Positions 13,001-23,160 of a stretch of DNA of 64,000 bases are shown piece by piece. This stretch comes from Membranipora membranacea. Its lineage: Eukaryota > Bryozoa > Gymnolaemata > Cheilostomatida > Membraniporidae. The notes below the pieces were generated by a model. That model ran no database searches. It was not told the origin of the DNA and saw only the letters and a list, made by a program, of their open reading frames with translations. A program made the translations under genes and the position numbers. Location: the NCBI GenBank assembly GCA_914767715.1, contig OU612075.1, positions 1,114,001 through 1,178,000 of the forward strand, in the 5' to 3' direction. The number at the start of each line of letters is the position of its first letter. The first letter of the stretch is position 1.

Positions 13001-16000
13001 ATTACATAGTACATTGGTGGATATTGTGGACAATATTCTGACACACTTTTTGAAAACAATAATAACTGCCAATTGGTGCTGAGAAAACTATTGAAGAAAT
13101 ATGTTCTTTGACAGTATTACCTTCAAATAACGCTCCATAAGAAAATGTACAAAATGTCTAAACTCACAAGGATAACTTGTTTTAAGAAACTCACGGATGC
13201 ATGCCTTCATGGGCAATAAGTCTTGCAAACGATGCCATCTGGAAGTTCACATGGCTGACACCAGCACATCTATCATTCCCATGGGAGGAGCAAACTCCCG
13301 CTCTCTGGGCTGTATTAAAACATTATACTGACTTTGTCAGGGAACCTTATGTTAACGCTGTGGCATAGATATGTCTACTCAATGATTCATAGTTGGCATA
13401 GTAGACCCGTGAATTAGTAGGTGATTTGGACAAACTATAGAAAATGCATTGTAGCCTGCACTAGTGAGGTTACTGTTTATCTTTGTAGCTGAAATTTTGT
13501 TTGTTCAATCAACCAGGTTGTGCATTTAAGCAGTCTGAAAACACCTTCAAGTTGCTCAAACACAGAAGCTTGCATACAAGATAAATGCTCAGCTGTGAAC
13601 ACTTATTGTATGACTTACCCAAGCCAACTCGGCCTTGCCAGATGTTCGGTTGCCTGCAAAAAATGATAATGCACATTAAAGAATGTGACAGCGGGAAATA
13701 CAAGGTCACTTTTTCTTTCCATTTTTATGATGAAGTTTGCTGGCACGGCAGGCATGATCACAAAAAATAATGGTATTAAAAAATAACCCTGTTAGGGCTG
13801 GTTGCTATGTGTTTCCCAAATATTTAAGATAAATCTTAAACAGATATAAAAGCAGACCTTGTTAGTAGTTTTCTCCTCACAGAATCAGGTAAAACAACTC
13901 CATGCTAAACGTTATGATCATACCTGAGTGTGATGTGAAAAGCACAACTGATAATCTAGCACCACCCAATGACTAGAATTTCCAAAGCTGATACCCTTAA
14001 GAATTTACTTCTTACCAATCTTAATCAGGTGATTTATGTATGCTACAATGGATAGGGGAGTAACAAATCTAGTTTGACAATTACTACATCAAACACTGAT
14101 GAAAGAGAAGGTTACATTGAATTATCACCCCTATCGTGCTTGTAATGAAGGCTTGTTTAGGTATAAGACCATAGATAGATAGATTCAAGCCTGTTTCTTA
14201 ACTTACGATGATAGAATAAGAACCTCATCCCAGGTGTTGTTTTCTCTGAATGTATCCTTGACCCAATTACATAACGTGGCTGGATTACTCAGCTGTAAGA
14301 ATAACAACTACTCTGGTTAATGAGAAGATACTTAAAATCTGCGGCTCTTAATGAATCAAACCAATGATTTACAGACATAACAGTTACACAAGCCGTCTTT
14401 GCAAGCTTGTTGGTTGGAGGGAGAGGGGGTGGGATCCAACAATGCTTGTGAATACATGCTAAGGAAACACAAGCCTGCGTCGCGTCCGCATTAGTGACAA
14501 ACTCTAATGAACACATTTTACGTACTTCCTCCTCAGAGATTGAGTCCCTTATAACTATAAACTTATCTTCAAATCATAAATAATAAACAGGCATGATATA
14601 AGACTCTGATATTTCTGTTCATAAAGTATTTCTTACACTGTTTGAGCTTTTAAGCGGAAGCTCATCTTGTAATAGAACTACATCTTTGATCACGAGCCAC
14701 ACATTAAACCCCAAGCTAGGATTAAGATACCACAGCTGTGCCTGTAATATAGAGACATCACATCATCACTTTTAACTTTTAACAATGTCTTCTATCTTCA
14801 TGACCGGAAAATATACCCTTAGCAGCTCAGCAAATTAATATCTGAGAGAGACTGGTTGTTCTAACATCAGCCTTAGTTTATTCACTGCTGAAGCGCCGAG
14901 CGCCATTAAGGGCTGGCTGTGGTTTATATCAGATATTTAATATTGATTGCCACGCCCTGAAGTTTGAACAAAATACCTGTTGATTAGTGTCACTTTAATA
15001 TTGCAGATAAGTCAGAGAACATCAGTGTCAATACAGTAGAGTAACAGGTGGCCGGATGTAAATCCTACACCTCATTCATACACTTTGAAGGCTAGAGCTT
15101 TCCTCAATGGGGCTGCTTACTTATCCTACTTACATTGTTAAAAGCTAACAGGATATGGTGAAGAAGACTCTGGGTAGACTTGGATATTTGAAGCTTGAAA
15201 TCATCTGAATAGTACTGTGGAATAGATATGAGATGACAGAAATTAATTGTGTTAATCACTGAATGAGTTTATTTCGGTAATGATGTCAGGAACACATTAC
15301 AATTAAGGCGCTATCTGTGAATTAAAAAAAAAGGGACATCAGTTATTTAATACACGAATACTAAAAGGTACAAAGCTATCGAGAAAACGCGCCTAATTAA
15401 AAGCCTCAGCGGTTATTTCTGCATTTGACCCCAGTGACGTTTTAGCAAACCAACATTATCAGTCGCAGAAAGCTGTTGTTGAAGTTTTTCACCAAGTGTA
15501 AACTTCAGTGGCTATGCCGTAGTTCGCGATGGAGAAATCTGCTGCTTAATTTAGCATGTTAACACAATGCAACTCAATACCGATGGGTATGAACTATGTC
15601 GATAACCAAAAACGTCATATTAAAGTTACACTAATCCCACACGCTCACCTGGTCGACTATTATTCCAAGTTCCACAAACACATTCCTTCCACTAGGAGCA
15701 TCAAGCTTGTAAAACTTGGGAACCTGAATATCTTCTGGTGTAAATCGTTTCTCTCTCTTCCCAAACATGGATGATCTGTTAGCCAGTGTCTCTGAATGTT
15801 TCTCTGTAATAGGAAATAGGTAGTAAACTATTATCCGCAACCATTTGTAAGGCCTTTCCAATAGTGTATCCACCAGTGAAAATGAAATGTTACATTCAAG
15901 GTATAACATCATTTCAATTCTCTATAATTCCCTATAATTTAAAATTTGATTCATAATTGGATTAAAATTTATTCATAATTGGTTTAAAAATTGTTTCATA

Positions 16001-18454
16001 ATTGGTTTTAACTTTTTTATGATATACCAACATTCCCTCTCGTTAAATATGTTCTCTACCATTTTTCTTCATTATAAGAGATCAATGCTTAGCTGGGTGG
16101 AGGGACGGGAGGGGACAGAATGTCATGGCTGTGGTCCGACGAGTAAGCAGATGATCTTTTGTAATGCTTATTCTTGAATGACCAATAACGAGAATGCCAA
16201 GAGCAGACGTATAATAATGACATTTATTTGCCTTAAATCTATTTAAATAACAAACTTACCAAACTCAGAAGTTGGAGCTACACTCAGATCAAGGACTGCT
16301 TCATGAGCGGCTCTTTTACGCCGACTCTTCTTCCACCCTTTCTCAAAGATTACATAATCGTTCGCGTTCGTGGTGATAAGTCCGTGCTACAAAAGTACAA
16401 CATTAATTAAGGTAATTTCTTATTATAATATTTCCAAAAACAATTGTCTGCTGACACTGTTACTGCATCAGTTCTTTCATTCCTCCCCATTTTCATATCT
16501 AAACAAATAACTCTCTAAATAAGCAGACAAGTTTGAGTTAGAGTTTTTATATTTCGATAGCAGTAGTATGTTGCAAGCGAGGAGTATTTAAATATCTTTT
16601 TTCACTATTATAGTTGCTTTTTATTTTGTCTTTTTTTCCTTTCGGTCTGGCACTAAATTTAAAACATTTTCCTCAAAATGATTTAAATTGCCAAATAAGG
16701 TATAAAAAAAACATCGGAGAAATCATTAGTTCTTGCCGAGCCTACCACATCACCATTACATGTGGAGAGGCTGACCATGCCGTACTCAGATTCGTCCCCT
16801 CGTGCTGTCCCTACGTAATAACAGTCTGATCTAACTTTGTTATGCCTTCTTAGTATCCGTCCATCTGATGATCTAGTTGTGATTTTACTAGCCCTAAAAT
16901 GAGTCAATAAAGTATTTGAATAGTCAGCAAAGTCGATTGAACCAGTTGCCAGATAAAATAAACTGGTTCTCATACACAACCTTAACCAACAGAAGGATGC
17001 AAGGAGAAAGCATCTACACCGCCTACCAAGAGAAGAGCTGACGTGATATGGAAGTCATCATCAGCAAAATCAGATTAAAATATTTGAGAGCAAAATGTCT
17101 TGTTTTATCTATGACACTCAAAAACAATAGAAGGCTCTCCGTAATAACTAGACATACACTATTTAACCATCAGACAACTAATCGCTCACCCTTTGGTAAA
17201 CAACATGTTGTTCTTTTGAACATCAACATGCCAGCGTTTGCCGAATGCCGCAAATCTAAATTCCAATCTATCATCGTTTTGCTTGCTTGCTAATTTCTGT
17301 TCTAGGTCTAGGGTTTCCCTGAAAGGAGGCACTAAAACAGTGAAAACAAAAGTATAATCTTATTCTCTGCCAACAACGATAAAATATAGAGGTTCCCACT
17401 CAATACAGGCCAGTAGTTCTAGGGGAGGCTCAAGAATGTTAAATAGAGTGGTCTAAAAATGCTATAATTGATTATTCCTTATCAGAATCAGTTCATTTGG
17501 AACTTCCATTTGCTATTTATATCATTAAAACGCATTGGAGGCACAGAAATTGGGACTCAGGAGGAGCTTACAATACCCAACCTGGTGTTACTTCACACCC
17601 TCAAAGATTTCCGCCTCCCCTACTATTTTTCCTAAACTACAGACCTGATATAGAAGGCGTCTCAGTATCTTTATACCTTAGGGATGTAAATGTTAGGTAG
17701 AGTTCAGTATATCTAGCTTAGGGGTGATTTAATGTTAGCTACATTAAATATAATACTATAAATTAAAAGGTTTGAGTAAATATTAGCTGCATCAACCTGA
17801 GCTTCTGTTTCAAACATGTGCGTAAAGGAGAACTTTTCCTCCTGCAAATACTTTGCACCTCTAGTAAGGTAGTTCAGATACATTTTTGGTATTGGTACGA
17901 GGGAATAGTTTTCCCTTCAAGTGAAAAAAAATCTTAAACATACAAATTCTTAATAGTTTGAGTTCGATATAGAGGACTTTCAGAATGTCGATGTCATATA
18001 TACTTACGGAGCTGTGAGCGAAAATGCCCTAAAAAGCAGAATAAACATGTGTAAGATAGACAAAATTTTAGTTCAGTTCATCATGTATATTAATGGGTTT
18101 GATTGTACATCATATAGACAAAATTATGCCTATGTATAGGTTTATGGTACATTATCTGCTTTGTTGTATTGGTACACATGTAGAGATCTAGGAGCTCTGC
18201 TCAAGAAGGAAAAATAATCTATAGTCTGTATCGGGAATGAAATATCGATATACTATAAATCCTAGACTTGACACTTTATATTTTTGTATTATGGCTACAA
18301 ATAACAGAGGCAGAAAAGCTTGTCCTCCGACAACAAAGTAAAGATAAATCCGTTTAAACTTACAGTCAAAGCTGACAGCCCTTCCCATAAACTGTAATCC
18401 TTTGATATGAGTAGTGATGAGACAGAGAGCCTGGAATATAAACAAAGCAATCAA
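7543..18454 (-). CDS. Secreted ADAM/ADAMTS-like metalloprotease with FTP lectin domain and five ShK domains
   Basis: Exons, 5' to 3' on the minus strand: 18454-18364 and 18028-18008 (tentative), 17331-17190, 16893-16746, 16386-16260, 15803-15649, 15214-15134, 14741-14637, 14292-14207, 13955-13924 (tentative), 13309-13195, 12800-12598, 12389-12273, 11641-11516, 11159-11076, 10676-10548, 10019-9804, 9613-9227, 8915-8668, 8119-7878, 7724-7543. Nearly all junctions agree in phase, giving about 1010 aa. Order: signal peptide, M12B-type prodomain ending in a furin site (RRKR), catalytic domain with HEGMHPLGVND, fucolectin-like FTP domain, Ser/Thr-rich linkers and five ShK domains. The likely role is zinc-dependent cleavage of extracellular proteins, with glycan targeting by the FTP domain. 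The 8915-8668 to 8119-7878 junction does not agree in phase, so a small exon or different splice site is missing there. ShK domains here are appendages of an enzyme, as in many invertebrate proteases, not evidence of a venom peptide. Confidence 0.85.
8755..8802 (-). repeat. 24-base coding tandem duplication in ShK linker
   Basis: Two identical 24-base units, 8755-8778 and 8779-8802, repeat the octapeptide DKESTIQT in frame between the third and fourth ShK domains. It is a length-variable linker, probably recent since the copies are identical. Confidence 0.9.
10058..10192. repeat. GC-rich GGCG minisatellite in metalloprotease intron
   Basis: A tract of GGCGGGCGGGCG-type units lies between two near-identical flanks (CAGTACRTTGTATGTGGT-like sequences near 10058 and 10171). 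It stands out strongly from the AT-rich surroundings. The reading frames through it are repeat artefacts. Confidence 0.8.
10548..12389 (-). other. FTP (fucolectin/tachylectin-4/pentraxin-1) lectin-like domain exons
   Basis: Four phase-matched exons. 12389-12273 gives NVGWRSMVVQSSTY...AWKATDG. 11641-11516 gives CTHTLREDKPWIRVDL and VIIYNRDDCC. 11159-11076 gives DRLRNFEVRIGNN. 10676-10548 gives YISVQLMD and VILTVCEIQIM. This is the F5/8C-like fold family that binds fucose or other glycans in eel fucolectin. The HxxREDxPW...RVDL and NRxDCC...RL signatures are well kept. Confidence 0.9.
12598..15803 (-). other. Reprolysin-like catalytic domain exons
   Basis: Exon 15803-15649 ends in VELGIIVDQ, the first strand of M12B catalytic domains. 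Later exons give LLHHILLAFNN, LGFNVWLVIKDVV, and ATLCNWVKD with WDEVLIL. Exon 13309-13195 encodes AGVCSSHGNDRCAG and ends at the zinc motif HEGMHP (13197-13211). The next exon continues LGVNDD, then a Met-turn candidate SGVMRRG and WSVCAVQSFERWL, like the end of ADAMTS catalytic domains. The usual third zinc-binding His is Asp (codon 12785-12787), giving HExxHxxGxxD. The 32-nt exon 13955-13924 is inferred only from phase and an AG acceptor. Confidence 0.85.
16260..17331 (-). other. Metalloprotease prodomain exons with furin site
   Basis: Exon 17331-17190 encodes EFRFAAFGKRWHVDVQKN, matching the AFG-x-x-x-H-L-x-L pattern of M12B prodomains. Exon 16893-16746 encodes DCYYVGTARGDESEYG followed by VSLSTCNG, the typical cysteine-containing prodomain core. 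Exon 16386-16260 encodes HGLITTNANDYVIFEKG and then KSRRKRAAH, a canonical furin cleavage site before the catalytic domain. All three join in phase. Confidence 0.88.
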
Positions 18455-20649
18455 GGCGAGAGGAGATAATCACAGCAGGTTTACACTGTGCGACAAATTC
18501 CCCCTCTTTGCAAACTTATTTTGATCCGTATTTACGCATAAAGTGAATTCATACAACATAATATGCAATGTGTGGCAACCGATAAACTTAAAAACAAACT
18601 ACACTGCCCTGGTTATTAATGTTGCAACAGTCCTGATGATACAAAATTGTTTAATATCATAAATAAAATCTACACACATGAAGGTTTAGGCCTACCTGAG
18701 TTATTATCCATAGCTGAATCATGTCACTGATATTTATTATCAAAGAGAAGCTAAATATTGCATGGCCTCTCTTATCTAGTTCTGTGGGAGGTCTTTAATC
18801 CAATATCCATCTACAGCCGCTGTTATATTGAGCAAGTGAACCTATCAATATTTAAACTGATCGTCAGTTTTTGTGGAGGCTGTTTAAAGAATTTATGACC
18901 TTCTAATAATAACAGTCATGACCCAGTTGTGTTAACTTTTGCCACTGTAATGAGATATTTAATGGGTTAATTTAAAAGTTAACAGCTGCTGTTTCCATTA
19001 TTTTTTAATCACTGTTAGGTAATTGGCTAAAGTATTACAAGATGTCAGAGGAAATTGCTACTAACAGACTTTACAAACATGTGGATTTACTGAGAAGTAT
19101 AAACTTCATTATATTGTGGCCTTTTGAGAAAGATATAGACCAGACACTATAGTATATATATATAAAATGTATACAATGTGATGATGCAGAAGTTTTACGT
19201 CTAGCCGAAATAGCGCAAGTTTTCAATAAAGGCTAAACATTGTTTTTTTGGCATTTTAAAATTGATAAGAGTTTCTGCATTAGACTCCCCAGCTGGGCCA
19301 ATCTACAAATCTGACGATGTTAGAATCCTTGATGCGTCTCACTCTAATTAGCACTCATGATATTATTTCCCACATACAGCCCAACTACTAACCCAGAAGT
19401 GCATGCTGAGTTTTCAGCACATCCTACATCTTACATTATCTGAACTACATTATCGTTTGTCATTCAAGGTTTAGAGTTGTCCATCCCTTGTGCAATATGA
19501 ACAAAATCGGTTAAAAATAGCCACTGTGAATCTTTTGCTGTCTTGACAACGGGCTTGCAGAAGAAATTACAAAGCCTTTTTAAACAATTGTAAACTGTCT
19601 TTGACAGATTTACCAATATACTGCTATGTTAACTGGACCGAGAATTGATGCTTTCATTTGACTGCAGATGAAAAGCACAATTGTGTCAGCAATTTAGAAG
19701 ATCATGGTCCAAACAAATCTTTTTGTGTAGGTCGGCATCCAAATATGACTTTGCAGCATACTCGTGATACATGTTCAGCTTATTGGTCAAATCATCAACA
19801 TTGTAAAATTATCAAATTCAACTCTGATAAAGTTTAACTCCAATACCATGAAATTTTTCGCTGGTTCCTATGTTTTAGTCAGTGAGTGAATTAGATCTGT
19901 AAACTAGAAACACTGCTGAACGAGTCTGCATAATTTGGTAAATGACAGAAGTAGAATAAAAAAGCCTCAGTTGGCATTAGTAAGATGATAAAATCACTCA
20001 ACCTATGGAAGATTTTACCCAGCAGAGGTCTGTGTCAGATTTGAGGTGCCAGCTGACAGGTGAAGGTTTGAGAGGCTCCCTTGGACTGTCACTTGTAGGA
20101 CTGAGCACCTGTGCAGATATGTCATTACTATTCTCATCATCATCATCTGTCCCAGAATCCTTCTCAATGCCTCTCTTCCCAACAAAGAGTAAAAATGTTG
20201 GTTAGACAGAAACCTTCTTATCTAAAAATCCCAGGTTCATAGGTTCAATGATTTGTATAAGGTTGTTTGGCTGGGGTGAACAGTGGAAATTGTCTCATCC
20301 TTGATGTTAGGAAGACAACTTGAGAATAAAATATACACCTACATTTTACTAGGGAGTTTGGGATTTGGTCCCAAACTCAATCAAACTTCAATCAAGCTTG
20401 ATAATTCTCCAAATAATCGGATCATTTACACTCTCCCGCTTTGATGCTAATGACTAAAATCGTTTACAAAAACAAAATGATAAGTGTATTCCTTGGTAAT
20501 TGTGTTGATTGTTGCTTTTCAAATGCTCATCACTTAGTACAGTTGTATATAATTTGTTTTTACTTCACCAATGAACTAAACCTTTAGTTCATTGGCTTCA
20601 CACTGCATGACAATCCACTTTAAAGATTATGTTATTTTTTATCTAACAG
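18455..20649. other. Region between metalloprotease and WD40 genes
   Basis: The upstream region of the metalloprotease gene (minus) meets the upstream region of the WD40 gene (plus). I found no WD40 exons here, so the N-terminal half of that protein appears to be absent. The only coding-like stretch is at 20037-20190, listed separately. Confidence 0.4.
20037..20190 (-). other. Candidate minus-strand exon with acidic tract (unassigned)
   Basis: The minus strand is open and protein-like: GTDDDDENSND, then LSPTSDSPREPLKPSPVSWH and LKSDTDLCW, followed directly by a GTAAAA donor. The plus strand of the same stretch also has an ATG-initiated frame (20005-20205) with a serine run, which could splice in phase to the first WD40 exon from a GTGAAG donor. 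I cannot tell which, if either, is real. No family recognised. Confidence 0.3.
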
Positions 20650-21839
20650 AAATATGGACACAAGGAAACCTGCTAGCGACCTCCAGTTATGATGGGGAGG
20701 TGATTATATGGAATATGATATTTGGACATATTTCTGTCATCTCTTCTCACCAGACGACCCAGATTACATATCAGACTCTCGTAAGTCAACATTGAGAGGA
20801 TAAAAGTAAAACTTCTATTTTGATGCAGCAACACCAATAAAATCATAACATAGAATTCACGGCAACGTGGGAGGAAACTGCGGATGTTCAGTATTCAATT
20901 TTTACTGCTATAGTTATGCGATTATGATGATTCTTGTTGTATGCAAGTAAATGATGAAATCATATTATATGTTTTGATCACATCCTCATCATGTTGGTAT
21001 AAACTGTCAAGTAACCAAGTAACTAAGTACTCTTGTTAGATATGCCACACATCCACACATGCCACACACGGAGTCTTTGAAAATGGTGCAAGCCTACCGG
21101 TAAAAACCTCCAATAGCGAATAGCGATATATGTTAAATCTTAAAGTCATAATGTAAAATAATATTAATAACCAGATCATTGCAAAGACAATCATGGATTG
21201 CAATCCATACACTCTATAATACTCATTTTTGTTGTGTGCCTTCCAAAACCTCATTAAATTGTTTTTATAAGCTCCGTCTGGGAATGTGTGTGGTAGCGCA
21301 GCTGGACGTTCTGAAGTATAAATATCCCTTGCGTTTTTTCCATGTGAACCAAAATGTTTTAAGCTCAACAGCATGCCTGCAAATATAGGCACTTTATTTT
21401 TCCTTCTTTTCTGCGTTCTTTAAGCAATAAAGATTTAACTAACTAACTAACACACATGAGTGTATCACTGCATATTTGTGACTTGAATAGCAACTAAAAC
21501 TCTGAAAAGAGGACAGCAGATTTTTAAGTATGAGTTGTCTTCCGTTTTGCAACTTTCCACTTTTCTCATTTACTTTATTTTCAGTGTTGCCACTTTTTAC
21601 ACTTTCACTTCAAGAATCCATCCTTTGCTCATTGACAATTGATTCAAGAAAACTGCCACGATTGAGCCCATCTTCAGTGTGTTCCTCCATCTGTTACAGT
21701 TTACTATGTATCTTTTTGTGTGTTTCTCCCGTTATCATTGAGTTGATGTTTATATATGTTGTATAAGTATTTTTGGACATTGATTGCCTGATTGAAAGCT
21801 GATTCTTCTTCTCCAATGAGTCAGTAAGGACGTAGCCTT

Positions 21840-23160
21840 GCCCTGCCAAAAGACCTGTTGCATTTTCCTTGCAAGCTTACTATCGTGATGTTATCAGCCA
21901 TATAATGAAGTACATAGTAGGCAACAAAATGCTTCACCCTCAACAACATGGATTCAGAGCTAAACTGAGCTGTGAAACCCAGCTGGTTGAATTGATATCG
22001 GACATCTCGAAAGATCTTGATGCAGGAAAGGAAGTTGATGCATGCCTGCCTGATTTTAGCAAAGCCTTCGATAAGGTAAACCATCCAAAACTCCTCCAGA
22101 AGATGAAATCAGCTGGTATAAGTGACCAAATCACTAACTGGACTGCATGCATCCTTCCTCAGAAACCGAACCCAAGCTGTCACATTGCAAGGAGTCTCAT
22201 CTGATCTATGTGCTGTGACCTCTGGTGTACCACAGGGCTCTGTCATTGGCCCATCCCTCTTTCTGCTTTACATATACGATCTTCCTAGCTCAGTTACATC
22301 CCACATGAGACTCTTCGCAGATGACACAATCATATATGCCACGGCTGATAAGTCACACCAGCTCAAGGAAGATCTGCGCAAGCTGGAGAAATGGGAACTC
22401 GACTGGAACATGAGTTCCACCCCTCCAAATGTGAGTTTGTCCGTTTCAGTAGAAAACGCACAAAGAAAGAGCCCCCCTCCTACCAACTACACCAGGAAGT
22501 CATCCCCAAGGTTGACACCATCAAATACCTAGGAGTAAAAGTACAAGAAGATCTGAAATGGAACTCTCATATTGAGTACATTACCAGCAAAGCCTCTACA
22601 ACACTAGGCTTCATAAAGAGAACCATACCGCCACAGTCCACCAACTTTCGTGTGAAAGCCTAAAAACATCTAGTGCGTCCAGTCCTCGAATATGCATCTA
22701 GTGCATGGGATCCTCTCCCGAAGACACTTGCCACCAAATTTGAAGCAGTACAGAGAAGATCAGCCCGTGCTGTGTTCAACATATCCCGAACCAGCCATGC
22801 CTCAACTACCAGTATCATTCAGAAACTGGACTGGGAGAAGCTCGAGGACCGACGAAACCACAGGCGTCTCTGCCTGTTTAGAGCCATGCACTTCCAGGAG
22901 GTGAACACTGACATCAACGACTATGTCCGTATGACTGATCGACTAACCAGCGCACGCCGCCACAACCAACAGTACCGAGTGGACCATCACAACACCAAGT
23001 CCCACATGAACTCGTTCTACATCAACACGAGCCGCTCTTGGAACCAACTGGATCCCCAAAGCAGATATCTCTGCCCCCTGGGTAGCCCACGCCCGTCCCT
23101 CACCTGGTTTTCTGGCAATTGAATCTCGGAACATTAACGGACCATGAGCTGCCACATTTC
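21840..23160 (+). mobile_element. Decayed non-LTR retrotransposon (LINE), reverse transcriptase part
   Basis: RT motifs run in order: FSKAFDKVNH (motif A) near 22055, SGVPQGSVIGP (motif B) near 22230, FADD (motif C) near 22315, then KYLGV near 22530 and VRPVLEYASSAWDP near 22680. Coding shifts frame at least twice (near 22120 and near 22400), and one in-frame TAA follows FRVKA at about 22663. No endonuclease domain is seen, so the copy is 5'-truncated and dead. It belongs to the Jockey/CR1-like group of LINEs by its motif style. It sits between two WD40 exons. Confidence 0.88.
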
